Source of the DNA: Amylostereum areolatum
Lineage: Eukaryota > Basidiomycota > Agaricomycetes > Russulales > Stereaceae
Assembly: GCA_012932865.1 (NCBI GenBank)
Contig: SAXG01000086.1
Coordinates: 62,001 to 126,000, forward strand
Length of the DNA: 64,000 nt
Direction: 5' to 3'
Below are positions 46,068 through 57,740 of the stretch, one piece after another. The notes under the pieces were generated by a model. It saw nothing but the letters and a program-made list of their open reading frames with translations. It made no database searches and was not told the DNA's origin. How positions within the stretch are numbered: position 1 is the stretch's first letter; each line of letters starts with the position of its first letter. Made by a program: the position numbers and the translations under genes.

Positions 46068-47757
46068 GGCAGAAAGCGGAACGTGAACAGAAACGAAAGA
46101 CGTGTCGGAAAAAAGAAAAGGAAAAGAAAGAAGAAAAAAAGCGGACGAAAGAAAAGAAAGGGGGACTCCAGCTCGCCGGGAGGGGGAATGGGAACAGCGA
46201 CCTCTGCCCGAGACTACTTATACCTCGACCCTGACCCGATGGAAACCACCGAGCCGGGGTCCCTGCGGGGAATGATTTCAGTGCAGCGCTTTTGCGAGAG
46301 GCACAGTCGACAGCCTCCACATTGATCTAGATCTAGATCTCTCGGTAAACTTGGCTGGAGTGGTATCGTTCACTCGAAGGAACGTGATGATATTCGGTGG
46401 TCGTGGTAAGTACTAGAAAGGTGCATGTGCTATGTACATATGCGTGAGCGGAAAAGAAAGGTAAACCTCGACCGAACCGACGACGATGCGCACCGCCTGG
46501 ATGAGAACGTGGGCGCAGGCAGGGCCCTCGTTGTACTTGACGGGCGCTTCGTGCGGGCGAGACTCGAGATCAAACGTGATGCAGCTGATAGACGACCTGG
46601 ACGTCCCCTGCGGCGGCGTGTACGGGCACGTTGACCTTGGGCAGAAACCTTGGAGAAAGGCTGGAGAACTGTACAGACGCGTGGCCCGTACATATCTATA
46701 AAGACGTCCGTATATAAGTAAGTGTATCGAGAACAAGGTGAAAAAGACGGAACTCGTTGAAACTCGCCTGCCACCGCGCTCTGAGTTTGTTCACCGTCCA
46801 CAGCCTTGCGCCCGAAATAGAACCCACAGACGAAGTCCGGAGTGATCTTTTTTATAAATAAAGAGCGGGGAGTTTATACAGACAGGATATCCCCGGCCCC
46901 CCCAGTTCCATCGCAGGGCAGTCCGTTGACAACGACGTGTTTGTATCTGAGACGGCGTATTTGATGGATTTGATACGAGGCCTCCTGCGGATTGTTCCAG
47001 TCCAAAATGACATTTGCAACGACGAGAAACGCTCCTGACCAGCCAGACGGGTGTGAGCGCATCAAAAGTGTTACGACGGCCGCCAAAATGGCCCGTTCAT
47101 TGGAGAGCTTGAGTGATCGGACTTCTCGCCGGCGGTCAGCTCGACACAGCGACTCCGAGTCCCGATGGCGACGAGGCCAGATCGCAGGGCAGCACGCTAG
47201 AGCACACCGACCGTCTTCGTGGAGATACACGTACGATATCGTCACAAAGAAAAGATGTATGAAATCGGGGTCGGACCGTTCCAAGCTGCTTTGGGAGGAG
47301 AAGATCAACTAACGGCGAAAACTAAGGATTAGCCACCACAATCCAGTCTTCATCGCGGGGGTTGCGATATATGTTTCCAGCGGGCCTGTGAGGGTCAAGA
47401 AGGAAGGGAGGTTGAGAAACGAGCGAGCCCAACTTCAACCCTTCGTCGCACAACGGACCATGACGTCACCGAATTGCAACACCACGTGACACCAGGGCAT
47501 TTTAATCTCGTCCTTGAAAGTTGAACGACATTTTATCACAGATGGTTATTGGAGGGCAGGTAGTTCTCTCTTATAAGACGACTGTGTGGTCAGATGTCAT
47601 ATCCGCATAGAGAGCTATATATATATCTTACACACACTACACATGGATATGCTCCCAAAGGCAGGCGTGCCCACGAACCGCAGGCGAGTTCGCCCGAACG
47701 AAAAAAGTCTATAACAGTGATGAGTCTCAAGAATGGAGACGTGCGCGCCGCAGAACA
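46068..47757. other. Intergenic region; purine-rich leader and weak ORF
   Basis: 46080-46160 is a purine-rich tract on the plus strand, that is a pyrimidine-rich 5' leader of the channel gene. A short GATCTA repeat lies at 46322-46340. The minus-strand frame at 46874-47308 (144 codons) has no recognised features and I do not accept it as a gene. Confidence 0.35.
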
Positions 47758-48779
47758 TCATGCAGGCGGCCGACCGAATGCGCAAGTGAAAATCTCCACA
47801 GATACCTTACGGTCGATAGAGTCAGCAGGGAGGGCAAGGACGGCTTGCTCGACACGAATGTCGGTTTTGTCCAGGCTATGGTCTTGCGCAGTGACGGTTT
47901 CGACGTCGGGGATGGACCCTTCCCATATCTTCTTCAAAGCGTCCTGTGAGAAATTGATGCCTTTATCCTGACAGCGCGGCCGCGCGTCCACCACAAAGAC
48001 CTCCACAGAGGTAAACCGCCTCGAGAAGGGGATCCACGGCGTATGTTCGGGCATACCGTACGCTTTCTCCATCACGGCATCGCGGCCGTAATCCAAAAGA
48101 AGTGTGCGAGTCAGCCGGAGCTTCGCCACGGGGTCCTGCAAAGCGTTAATATGTCAACGGCGGATGAAACAGCGAGAAGAGAAACAACGGAGGCTCACCC
48201 CTAGGAAAGCGTCGCGGAGATCGTAAGTCCGGGTGTGCAGATCTTGTATCTGCTCCCTCACCAGCACCAGCTCCGACTTGAACCGGGAGGCATCCACCTC
48301 ATCCCGTGCCAGCATGGCTTTCACTTCCGCCACGCGCTCCTCGCGCAAGGTCGCCATATCCGCTTGGCGCTCCTTTCTCTGCCTTGCCAGTTCCGCCTGG
48401 AGCTCCTTCACAGTAGCCGCGATCTCCTCCAACGTGGCTGATACGAGGACGGGTCAATGCACGCACATGCACGAGACGAGAAAAGAAGAGACGCACGTCC
48501 ACCGCATCCAGGCGACTCGGCCTGCGACGGTTTCTTCCCGCCCTTCCTCCTCCTCCTGCTCTTCTTTGGAGTGTTCCCGCCCGATTGCGGCGGATCTATC
48601 GAGATACGGATGAGAAAAAGAGTATTGCAGAGGATGAAGCACGCACCTTTTTTGACATTTCTCCCGAGAGGCCTTCCCTGTTTCCGCGCCACCGAGGAGT
48701 CTGGCGTTGCGACGGTTTGACACTGGCGAAGCTGGTCTGGGAGTGTGACAAACTTGGCACTGGGTGAAACATTCGCCAT
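47758..48779 (-). CDS. Coiled-coil family, paralogue 4 (HEPN-like motif lost)
   Basis: Starts MANVSPSAKFVTLPDQLRQC; the start is uncertain because the usual N-terminal HVNxTFALPGP exon is not seen. A basic linker leads to a coiled coil (ATVKELQAELARQRKERQAD, MATLREERVAEVKAMLARDE, LVLVREQIQDLHTRTYDLRD). The C-terminal domain reads KLRLTRTLLLDYGRDAVMEK, VEVFVVDARPRCQDKGINFS, QDALKKIWEGS, then QAVLALPADSIDRKVSVEIF and TCAFGRPPA before the stop at 47758. Where relatives have R..GN..AHG, this one has IPDVETVTAQDHSLDK, so the candidate catalytic motif is gone while the rest of the domain is kept. Frames look intact. Confidence 0.65.
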
Positions 48780-48889
48780 GACAGGCAGCCGCTGTGGCTC
48801 AGGTAACAAGAAGGAATCTAGGCTGAGAACGAGACGAAGTCTTGCAACGGTGGGTGGTGGGAGATGGTAAGGAGTTCCGCCCGTAGTTC

Positions 48890-49010
48890 ATACCGGGGGG
48901 CAACCGGGTCGGGATTCCGGGAGTCCAACTCACCCAACTTGGTCTGTGGGGGGTATCCGGGGTCCTCACCGGTACAACCCGGCACAAACCTGCCTGCCCT
49001 CGAGCCGCCG
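48890..49010. repeat. Interspersed repeat fragment, copy 1
   Basis: On the minus strand it contains CGGAATCCCGACCCGGTTGC, then CCCCCGGTATGAAC. On the plus strand it contains GGGGGTATCCGGGGTCCTC. Both segments recur at about 57212-57290, but there both lie on the plus strand, so one segment is inverted relative to the other copy. The element type is unknown. Confidence 0.55.
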
Positions 49011-50179
49011 CTGCACTGCTGCAGTCCCGAAAGTTGATACAGTGTCTCATACAGTACACAAGAGACACATGGATGCAATACGAAACAAAAACTCAACACA
49101 TTTGCGATAGGTGGAGAATTAGAGGTGGGGTTTTGTGCACGTGATGGCCATCGACGCTGTCAGTGCGCGCCGTTGTCTGCCTTCGTCTTTCCTTCGACCA
49201 CATCGGCCACATACCCACCTCCCATTTCACCGTCACGCCCATCTCGATAACTTATGGCATCCACTGGCATGTATTGCACACGTCATAGCCAATGGCCCAA
49301 CGATCTCCCTCGGTGCTCTCTTTGATTTCATGGCTCGGCAGTGCATCAGCAAAACTGCATTTGGTCTGAGCGGCCTGGCGACGAGGCTGTCAGACCATCA
49401 GCGGGTGGCCTGGGCCCAACATTTTCTGTGGCAGACAAGGCTCCCGTCTGACTCCAGGCTCAAGCCAGACGGGTTCCCAGGTCATCCTCAGGCTGGTCCT
49501 CAGGCTGTTCATACGACTCAGGTCAACCCGCAATTGCAACAAATGTGTTATATATTCAGGTAGCTACATGCAGTACAGTGTACGAACGCCCGACCCGACT
49601 CCCTCTCCTTCACACGATACTCTCGCCATTGTTGTTGTCAGCCCCTCATCCCAACTCACACCAGGCTCGCACCACTGCTGCACACACAAATGGCCATTCT
49701 GAAGCAAGTCAGACCACAGTGTACGCACATGAGAAAGGAAACAAAAAAACGGACTGGGAGATAGAACAACATGAGGATGCACTGATTGCTTGTTAAGCAG
49801 AGGCGAAGTTGAGGGATGGGGAAGCATCGACCCGACACAGTGAGAGTGATAGTAGAATGCACCTGCACAAGTGCATTAGCAAGAGCAGAATGCAAATATA
49901 CATAGCAACTAGCAGGATGACGTACCGTGAATGAATGACACCAGCTGCTGAGCGTCCAAGGCGAGAATGTTAGGGTAGCATGGTAGCAAGCAAGAGCAGA
50001 GACGCACCAAGTAATTTACGACTCTACAAGCATAGCTCGGGGCCCGACGGTGAGCGCTTGCGAGTATGGAGTATTGAGCGTCGGGCACGAGTGTTGAACG
50101 TTGAACGTTGAGGACGGACGTCGGGCACGAGCATCGAACATCGGATGCAAGCATCGAGCGGAAGAGTCACAGTGAAAAC
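49011..50179. other. Gene-poor flank of the large element
   Basis: No supported gene. A plus-strand 142-codon frame at 49135-49563 has no recognised motif. Near 50075-50165 are short degenerate repeats of GTCGGGCACGAGYRTYGAAC. The last bases, GTGAAAAC (50172-50179), are the proposed target duplication of the next element. Confidence 0.35.
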
Positions 50180-50310
50180 CACACAACTTAGTCAAATAGA
50201 CTTGTTGTCAACACATAATTCACAAGTCTACTAGTGTGTTAGCAACACATACCCCATGGTGGGCCCATAGGGTGTGATGCAACACATGGGCCCACGAGGG
50301 CCGATAATTA
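50180..50310 (+). repeat. Left terminal inverted repeat of large element
   Basis: Aligns with the reverse complement of 55930-56061 at roughly 70-75 percent by eye. The best block is GCAACACATACCCCATGGTG followed by GGCCCA. A shorter related AACACATA motif is repeated within it. Confidence 0.8.
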
Positions 50311-52254
50311 TCGGAGTATATATTGTTATATTGTCTGATAATTTAGATACCTCGGACATGTCTCAACATTTCTGACAGCTCCGACAACTGCAATAGCTCC
50401 GAAAGCTCCGAAAGCTCCGACAGCTCTGATGCATACAATATTCCCTATTGATATTTCATCATCCATACGATTAGGTGTTATCAGATAAATGATCACACAC
50501 TTCTATTCTGCACATCTACCACTATTTCCTCAGTGAGCTAGCAAAAGAGTGGAAGACATGAGCACCACTCTTCTTGGCTACTCTTCTCAGTCTTGTGGCT
50601 CTGACAACTAGTAAATGTTTTGACTGTTACATTGTAGATGCCAAATGGCACTGCAAGGAGTACTTCTATACATTTCTGACACCAATTTCACTGTGTGCAG
50701 CAATAGTAGAGTGGAGAATTTTTTCAAGATACTGATACTTAGTTACATGATGTTGGAACATTCATTTACTTGGAAGCAGTAGAAACCCTTCTCTACTGAC
50801 CCAAGTGAGCACTGCTATTCCTTTATAATCACAGATTTCTACCTCATCTGTCACCTCCGACAATTCCTCATGTCACATATTCAACTGTACTACTAATCAG
50901 AGGATAATCTGATGGCTCAGTTATATACTCATACAACAGGTCAAGGCCTACTTACAACTAATCTAACCTCCCTGCCAGAGTCTGCAGAGGATTATGGACA
51001 TGCAATGAGGGCATTTAATACACCTCACCCTCACACTCCACCATCTCTTCCAACTTCTCCATATCATCTCCGACAGCTCCGATATTTTTTGAACATGTAT
51101 AAAGTTGTGGTAAGTTTTTTTATGTCTTGCAAAGTATACTAGCAATGTGTCATAGAATTAAGTAGCCTCGGAGTTAGGTTGTGTAAACTAACAGCTCCAA
51201 CACTTGACTTTTTCTCAAAGTGTTTCGGAGCATGGAACTCATCCAGTGCTTAAGCCTGGACAGCTCTAAGTCTCCCTTTTGTATAACCTATCCCCAGCAT
51301 GAAATTAACCTGAGGCCTAAATAGAAACAAGTGCAACACAAGTTCAGCAAACTTGCAAAAAGGTGAAAAGTATAAGCATAACCTTTATTATAGTTTTTGA
51401 CCAACTGTTTGTAACACGTAACACTGGATTTCTGGGAACCCCGCAGATGAGCTCCAATGAGAAATCAAGGTTCACTGGTGGACGCTAACTTCAAAATTTC
51501 AATTAAAAAAAAGAACACTTGGTCAAAAAACTACAGTACCTCCGACAATCTCCTACTGTCTCTGACTGATCAACCATGACCCGCCACAGGTCGGCAGACC
51601 CGTGTCCCTACCTAGTGTCACATAAATGTTCAGGAATAATTCTTCTCTCACAATGGGTATATCTCACATCTAAGTAGTAGCAAATTTAGTACAAACTTAC
51701 AACCCATATGGTATCTACGGAGTGTCCTACTCATACTTCACATAGGTCTGAATTGTAGTTACAGTACTCCATGAGGCTCCGACCCAACACTACCATATCT
51801 AGGACCTCAGGACCCCTATGCCACCTCCAAAATTTATTAAAATCTGATTCACCGGAAGACATCAGGGATGACAGGCTCCTAAAAAGTGTCACCATAGCTG
51901 AGTGTAGCAACAAAGATGATGCATGGAAGATGGAAGCATTGGAGGATTGTTTGACTGGAAATAGATGAGTGATGCCAGCCAACTGAAGACACTTCAGAGA
52001 AATTGGATGCAGGGAGAGTATTTTCTGATGCAGAGCCCGGGGCGTTCAATGAACCTTCTCCCAGTATTTTAGGGCGTAATTTGGCTCTTGACCACCATCA
52101 ATAGCATTATGAGCCAGCTCAGGCTCTCATAACGGTCCAAGGACTTCTACTGGCAGCACAATCCTGAGGATGGGACAGTGCTAGGGATGGAGGTGAGTGA
52201 CCTATTTATTGGCAAACAGGACAATGACTCACACAACCCCCTGTAAATATAACA

Positions 52255-52690
52255 TTGGGACCATTGGGGACATCGGGACCTTCGGAGTCATTGGACAAGG
52301 CAGGTGGAGGATAGGCCAACAATTGTCACTAACAGTGGTGGCACTGCTACTCACTCTTGCTCCTGCTGTTGACTGCTGCACACCCACCATGTACTGCACA
52401 TGCATGCACTGCCAACAAGCTTGTCACCATCTCCTGTGCACACACTTGTTAGAGTCATCAGAGATATTGGATGTGTCGGGATCATTGGACATGTCGGGAC
52501 CATCGGACACGTCGGGACCATTGGACATGTTGAGACCATCAGAAATGCGGACACATCAGGACATGTCAGGACCATCGGAAGTGTCGGAGATGTCGGGACA
52601 CATCTGGACCATCGGAATCATCGGGGGCGTCGGGACCATCGGACCCCTCGAAGATGTCGGGACCATCAGAGTCGTTGGGGACATGAGATG
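52255..52690. repeat. Degenerate 18-bp tandem repeat
   Basis: Repeated CATGTCGGGACCATCGGA-like units with substitutions fill most of this stretch. Both strands translate as short repeats (for example MSGPSD and MVPTCP), which are by-products of the repeat. Confidence 0.75.
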
Positions 52691-53125
52691 TGTTTGCATT
52701 ATCGGGCGAGGCAGACGGAGGCAAGGTGTCGCCGACCATGGCAGCACCACCGCTCACTCTTGCTCCCACTGCTGACTGCTGCGCACCCGCCGTGTACTGC
52801 TCGCACATGCACCAAGTGCTACACGTACACTTGTCAGTGTCTGGTGCTGCGCACATGCACTTCAGTGTCGTGCATGCACTCGACTGCCGCCCACTCCTGC
52901 CCTGCTGATTGCGCGACGTAGCAGACATGGGTTCGCGCAATTGCGGTCACCAGATTACGTGCCTGTGCATGACCCCCAGAACCCATACTGGGCCTGAGCA
53001 TCATGGCAACGGGTCTATGGGTGGCGCGTGCGGGGAATGCGGGGTGGCGGCGGCAGACGGAGGGGGACACGCAAATGCAGAGGAGAACGGAAAAGGGGAA
53101 AGGGCACACCTTTGGGGGCGTGTTG

Positions 53126-54297
53126 GTACGCAAAGTGCGCAGTCCGATGCGGAAAGATGGCGGCATTAGTGCGCACGAGTATAGAAAGTTCGCGGGGTGC
53201 TCTGAAAGCCGAGGTAAGGGGGAGGGGGAGAGGAGAGGGGGTAGCGGGGCTCTCTGGGGGCTGGGGTGATGCACTGGTGGCCCTGAACACGTCGTTGGAC
53301 ACGGAAAAGCGAGTTGAGGGGTGCGGCAGCGCTTTTGGAGCGCGGTTGGGAGCACATGCGGTCGGTGGGGGAAGAAGGCAGTAAGATGGAGGGAGGGAGA
53401 GGGAACGGGAGGAGAAGAGACCGAGGAAGATGCACCAAATGAAGACCTCGCCGAGTGTGCCCGTCAACTCTCCGTTTGGGAACTCTTCGGTGTTCGCAAG
53501 CTGTTGCGCACCGAGGGGTGTTGCTTTGCAGTGAGCAAGGGAGCGGAGCGGGGTGGTCGGAGGAAGGGTGGTCGGAGTGGCCGGAGGAGAGTGGTCGGAG
53601 GAGGGTGGTCGGAGGAGGAGGAGGAGGGTCGGAGGAGGAGGGTCGGAGGAGTCAGAGGAAGGAAGAGAAGCGACACGGCTTCCTATTTGGGGACATGCCT
53701 CGGCAACTGCCCAGCTGGCGTGTCGGTACGCAAAGTGCGCGGTCCGATGCAGAAAGACAGCGGCGTCAGCGCGCACGAGCATAGAACATTTGCGGGGTGC
53801 TCTGAAAGCCGAGGTAAGGGGGAGGGGGAGAGGAGAGGGGGTGGCGGGGCTCACTGGGGGCCGGGGTGATGTGCTGGCACTCCCAAATACGTCGTTGGAC
53901 ACGGAGAAGTGAGTTGAGCGGCGCGACAGCGCTTTGGGAGTGCCGTTGGGAGCGCGTGCAGACGGCAGAGGCAGAGGGCAACAAGGGGGAGGGAGAGGGA
54001 GGGAACGGAGGGAGCAGAGAGCGGGAAGACGCACCAGATGAAGACCTTGCCAAGCGTGCCCGTCAATCTCCGTGTTAGAACTCTTCGGCGTTCGCAAGCT
54101 GTTGCGCACTGATAGGTGTGATGTTTTGTGGTGAGCGGGGGAGCGGAGCAGGGTGGTCGGAGGAGGGTGGTCGGAGTGGTCAGAGTGGTCGGAGGAGGGC
54201 GGTCGGAGGAGGGTGGTCGGAGGAAGGGTGGTCGAAGGGTGGTCGGAGTCAGAGGAAGGAAGGGGAATGACGCGACTTCCCGTTTGGGGACGCGCGT
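53126..54297. repeat. Tandem duplication of a 600-bp unit
   Basis: GTACGCAAAGTGCGC starts one copy at 53126 and the next at 53726. The following several hundred bases match closely, including GCGGGGTGCTCTGAAAGCCG and GACGAAGACCT/GCAAGCTGTTGCGCAC landmarks. Each copy ends in a run of GGTCGGAGG repeats of variable length. A long minus-strand open frame across it reflects GC-rich repeats, not an evident protein. Confidence 0.85.
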
Positions 54298-54348
54298 CGG
54301 CAACTGCCGTGGCTAGGCAGTTGCCGCGCGTCCAGCCACGGCAGTTGC
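54298..54348. repeat. Palindrome at junction of inverted copies
   Basis: Perfect 11-bp arms CGGCAACTGCC (54298-54308) and GGCAGTTGCCG (54316-54326) form a hairpin. A second arm, AGCCACGGCAGTTGC (54334-54348), is the exact complement of 54300-54314. Outside it, ACTTCCCGTTTGG on one side mirrors CCAAACGGGAAGT on the other. 54380-54720 is a diverged inverted copy of the 600-bp unit. Confidence 0.85.
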
Positions 54349-55929
54349 TGACCCACGTCACCAAACGGGAAGTTGCGACAACTCTGCCACCTCATCTCCT
54401 TCGGAGTCCTCCCACCACCAACTTCCCCTCCTTGTTGCCGTTCCCCTACCTCCGCCGTCCGCATGTGCGCCCGACGATGCGCCTGATTCACCGCCGTGCC
54501 CCTCCATTTGCTCCTCTACACCCAACGACATATTCTCGGCGCCCCTCCAACCTCCGGTGAGTCGCCCTCGTCCCGCTTCTCATTCTCCTTCTCACTCCCG
54601 CCCCCTGTCGTCCTCAGCGCGCCAAACACTGCTCCCAAACTGCAGCTGTCGCGCTTGAGCACCCCTCAAGTCGCTCCCTCGCGTCCAATGACGCGTTCTG
54701 GGGAGCCAGCAAATCAGCTTGGCCACGGGTGAGTGCCCCCGCCCCCTTCTCTTCCCCTCCAGCATCTCTTCTCCTCCCCCTCGACCCCACCACCCTGTCC
54801 TGCTCGCCACTCTCTCCCGCGCTTGCGCGACCCCGTTGCCACAGCGACCACGCCCAGTATGGGTGCTGGTCGCTGTGCACGGGCACGTGACCGGCAAATG
54901 CGTGTCGCAAGCCGCGCGTTTGCGGTCAGATACGCGGGCGTGGTGTACGGCACAGATGGTGCGCGCATTAATGCGGTGACATGTGTCGGTGGCGGTGCGC
55001 ACAGGATGCGGTGACGCACGTCGGCGGCATGCGCAGCAGATGGCGGAGGTGGCATGCGCAGCAATCGGTGGCGGCGTCGGAGGGGGTTAGTAAGCGCGGT
55101 GGTGAGGCCTGTAGGGCCCCGCGCATTGAAAGATTCAGTGATTGCAACAGCATTGCAGTGGCTGTGACGTGTCGGAGGCAATTCTCCCTAGCCATTGCTG
55201 TCGGAGCAGTCGGGACAATTGGTTGAGGGTGTCGGAGCTCGTCACCACATGTGACACCGACATCCAGAGTTCAATGGCAAGTGCTGGCCTATACCAGGTG
55301 TGAGACTGTTTTCCTGTTTATTTCACAGGTCTGATGTCTTTCTCCTGAGGTTGATTTGCATGTGGAGGACAAGGCATATTCTGATGTGGTTCTCCGACAG
55401 ATCCGACAGATCCGACAGATCCGACAACCTCCGATAACCTCCGACACTCCGAAGCCAGGCTTCAGGGCCTTTGGAGGGCCATCTTGTTTGACCACAACAG
55501 AAATGCTTGTTGAGCTCAAACCATGCCACAAGAAGGCCTGGAAGGTAAATTTTCTTATGTCCTTTCTGTGTAGATATGTTAGTATTGCAATACAATCACT
55601 TTTTATTTGCTATAAACATGTCCTTGGAGAGCAACTGATACCCCCGACACCTCCGACATCTCCGACACCTCTATAGAGTCTGCTGGCCCCAATGTCACTG
55701 CACTCCTGACCCCCAACTTCTGACGTCCAACTTCCAATCTCCGACCTCTGACCTCTGACCTCCAACCTCTAGCAACTCTGACTCCAACCTCCAACCTCCG
55801 ACTCCGACCTCTGTCCTCCGACTCCGACTCCAACTCCAACTCCAACTCCGACAGACTACAGCATAGGATGTGTAGGAAATATAACTATGTGGGAATCATA
55901 ATAAGACTACACTTTGAACCTTGAATCCC

Positions 55930-56061
55930 TACCAACCTGGGCCCACATGTAACCGCACCTTGACCACACCCCTGTGGGCCCACCGTGGGGTATGTGTTGG
56001 CAACACCTTATTTGACCTGTGAAATATGTGTCTCAACATCCTTATTTGGCTAAGGGAGGTC
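55930..56061 (-). repeat. Right terminal inverted repeat of large element
   Basis: Reverse complement starts GACCTCCCTTAGCCAAATAA and continues to CCAACACATACCCCACGGTG and GGCCCACAGGGG, matching the left end. Confidence 0.8.
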
Positions 56062-57740
56062 GTGAAAACTGCGTCTATTAGTTACAGTAACAAAGTTCAA
56101 ACTCAGCCGGGACTTCCCATGGTTGTTTTCATTGGTTGATGACGAACTTGAACAACGGACGACGCGCGTCAGCGCGCGTCGCCTTCAATTTTCAACTTGT
56201 GTCGCCCGTTTAACAGCCTCGCGAAGCTGACTCGAAACTTAAGCTATCGAGTATGATTGTTGCCGATAATGATTTGGAAGAGGGAATACCATATGTAATG
56301 GAGGTATATCAGCCGCATCTACTTAGTGATTAGCATTACCTAGTTTGTATTGCTGTAGTACCTTCAAAGAGCTTCAAATGAAAATGTTTTGTGTCCTGAT
56401 GGTCTGGAGACGGACTGGTGATTTCGAGCACTGCTGACGAGCCTGGACCAATCTTACGGGATAAGATCAAAAAATGATCAGGCCTTCCGACCGCGTCAGG
56501 TCCGCCAGGACCCTCCCAGACGCGTCAGGCCCGGGCAGATTTGCTGATGTGGCAGGTAATGCACGACCTCTGCCAGTAGCTTGAAGTTAGGTAGCCCACA
56601 ATCTTAGGGATGAAGAAGAGGGCCGGAAACCCGTGGAAATGCGCGAGGCCAGGTAAGTAGAACGGGTGCGGGCTATCTGGGATATGCGTACCAAAGAATG
56701 GGTGGTGCGTGTAATCTCGCTCTCACATCCACATTTTCTGACGTCCTCGGCGAACGATCTGTCTCGATCCGTGCGCATCAGCATCAAGCCAGCTCTCAAA
56801 CCCGCGAACACCGTCCTGCTTAGTCCACTGCACACCCTCTATGATCCTACACTACACCCATCGCCGTTCCTGCCATCCACTGTGCTTCTGCCGCCACCGT
56901 TTCTGCCGCTGCCGCTGTTTCTGCTACCACCTCCTCTCCCAAGTTACATCCGCTCCCATTTCCGTTCCTAACCCGGGCCCTACTCTCTCTCACTTTCTTA
57001 TAAACATGTGTGCGATGGCTACTGCTAGAGACCGCTATCTTACAATCTAGTATACCTTCCAATGTAGCCTACATGGTGATGTCTGACTCTCCGCCTGTTG
57101 TTTCAAACGAGCCTTCTGCTACAATTTTGCTACGAGAGATTTCTTTCGGATGCGTCAGATTGATGAGATTACAGTGCAATCTGGCTAATCGGACATCTTA
57201 TCTCGTTGGGTCTCGAGGGGGTATCTGGGGTCCTCGGTACAGTTGGTGTACCGGAATCCTAACCCGGTTGCCCCCTGGTTCATACAGTTCAACCCAGTCA
57301 TGATGCCATCGCATTACGTCAGCTTTGTTTGTTCGGCGTTCCGCCGCGTTCACCCCCGTTCTGCAACGTTCAGTTCCACTAGCGTCCCCTACTAGCCCCT
57401 ACTTTCTGTGAGAGCCAGTATCGGCAAGGATTCCACCAAAATACAGTGTAGTTATGATATCCAAATGAGAGACACATTAGATAGCACGAAAACAGCGAGA
57501 GGATACACACGAAACGAGGGAAGTCACGACAGCGGTGCAAACATTGAAACAGGGTATTGTACAACAGATAGAAAGCATAGCTGCCTAACAAGCAAGGCAT
57601 GTGACAGATCCTACAAGTCAAGAGAGAGAAAGACCCAAGGACGAAAGATACAATGACAGCGCAAAGCAAATAAGAGCAGGAATAAAGAAAACAGAAGAGA
57701 AGAGCAGCAGAAGTCGAAAAGCGAGCAGCAGCGAAGAGGG
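56062..57740. other. Gene-poor region right of the large element
   Basis: Contains the right-hand GTGAAAAC duplicate (56062-56069) and the interspersed repeat near 57212-57290. Short frames show no recognised features. 57380-57740 is the 3' flank of the next minus-strand gene. Confidence 0.4.
57212..57290 (+). repeat. Interspersed repeat fragment, copy 2
   Basis: Carries GGGGGTATCTGGGGTCCTC and ACCGGAATCCTAACCCGGTT followed by GCCCCCTGGTTCATACAG, matching segments near 48890-49010. Confidence 0.55.

Larger units (their letters stand above)
50180..56061. mobile_element. Large TIR element without recognisable genes (hAT/KDZ-like, 8-bp TSD)
   Basis: The two ends match in inverted orientation over about 130 bp. 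For example left TTAGTCAAATA pairs with right TTAGCCAAATA, and both ends share CAACACATACCCCA/CGGTGGGCCCA. The 8-bp direct repeat GTGAAAAC sits at 50172-50179 and 56062-56069, at equal distance from the first clearly matching TIR bases, so the element is 5882 bp. The outermost 7 bp of the TIR match poorly, so the exact border is provisional. Copies of CTCCGACA or its variants are scattered through both halves (about 50378-50430, 51065, 51545, 55205, 55395-55460 and 55645-55675). They resemble subterminal transposase-binding repeats. The interior is tandem and inverted repeats with no transposase seen, so it is probably a non-autonomous or decayed element. Confidence 0.7.

Noticed and set aside
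46874..47308. 144-codon minus-strand frame
   Set aside because: No family feature, no splice-consistent extension and atypical composition; treated as chance.
49135..49563. Plus-strand 142-codon frame as a retrotransposon fragment
   Set aside because: No reverse transcriptase, integrase or protease motif can be seen.
53015..54364. Minus-strand open frame of 449 codons in the large element
   Set aside because: It spans the tandem 600-bp units, is low complexity (Pro/Ser/Leu) and repeats with the DNA period. GC-rich repeats without stops explain it.
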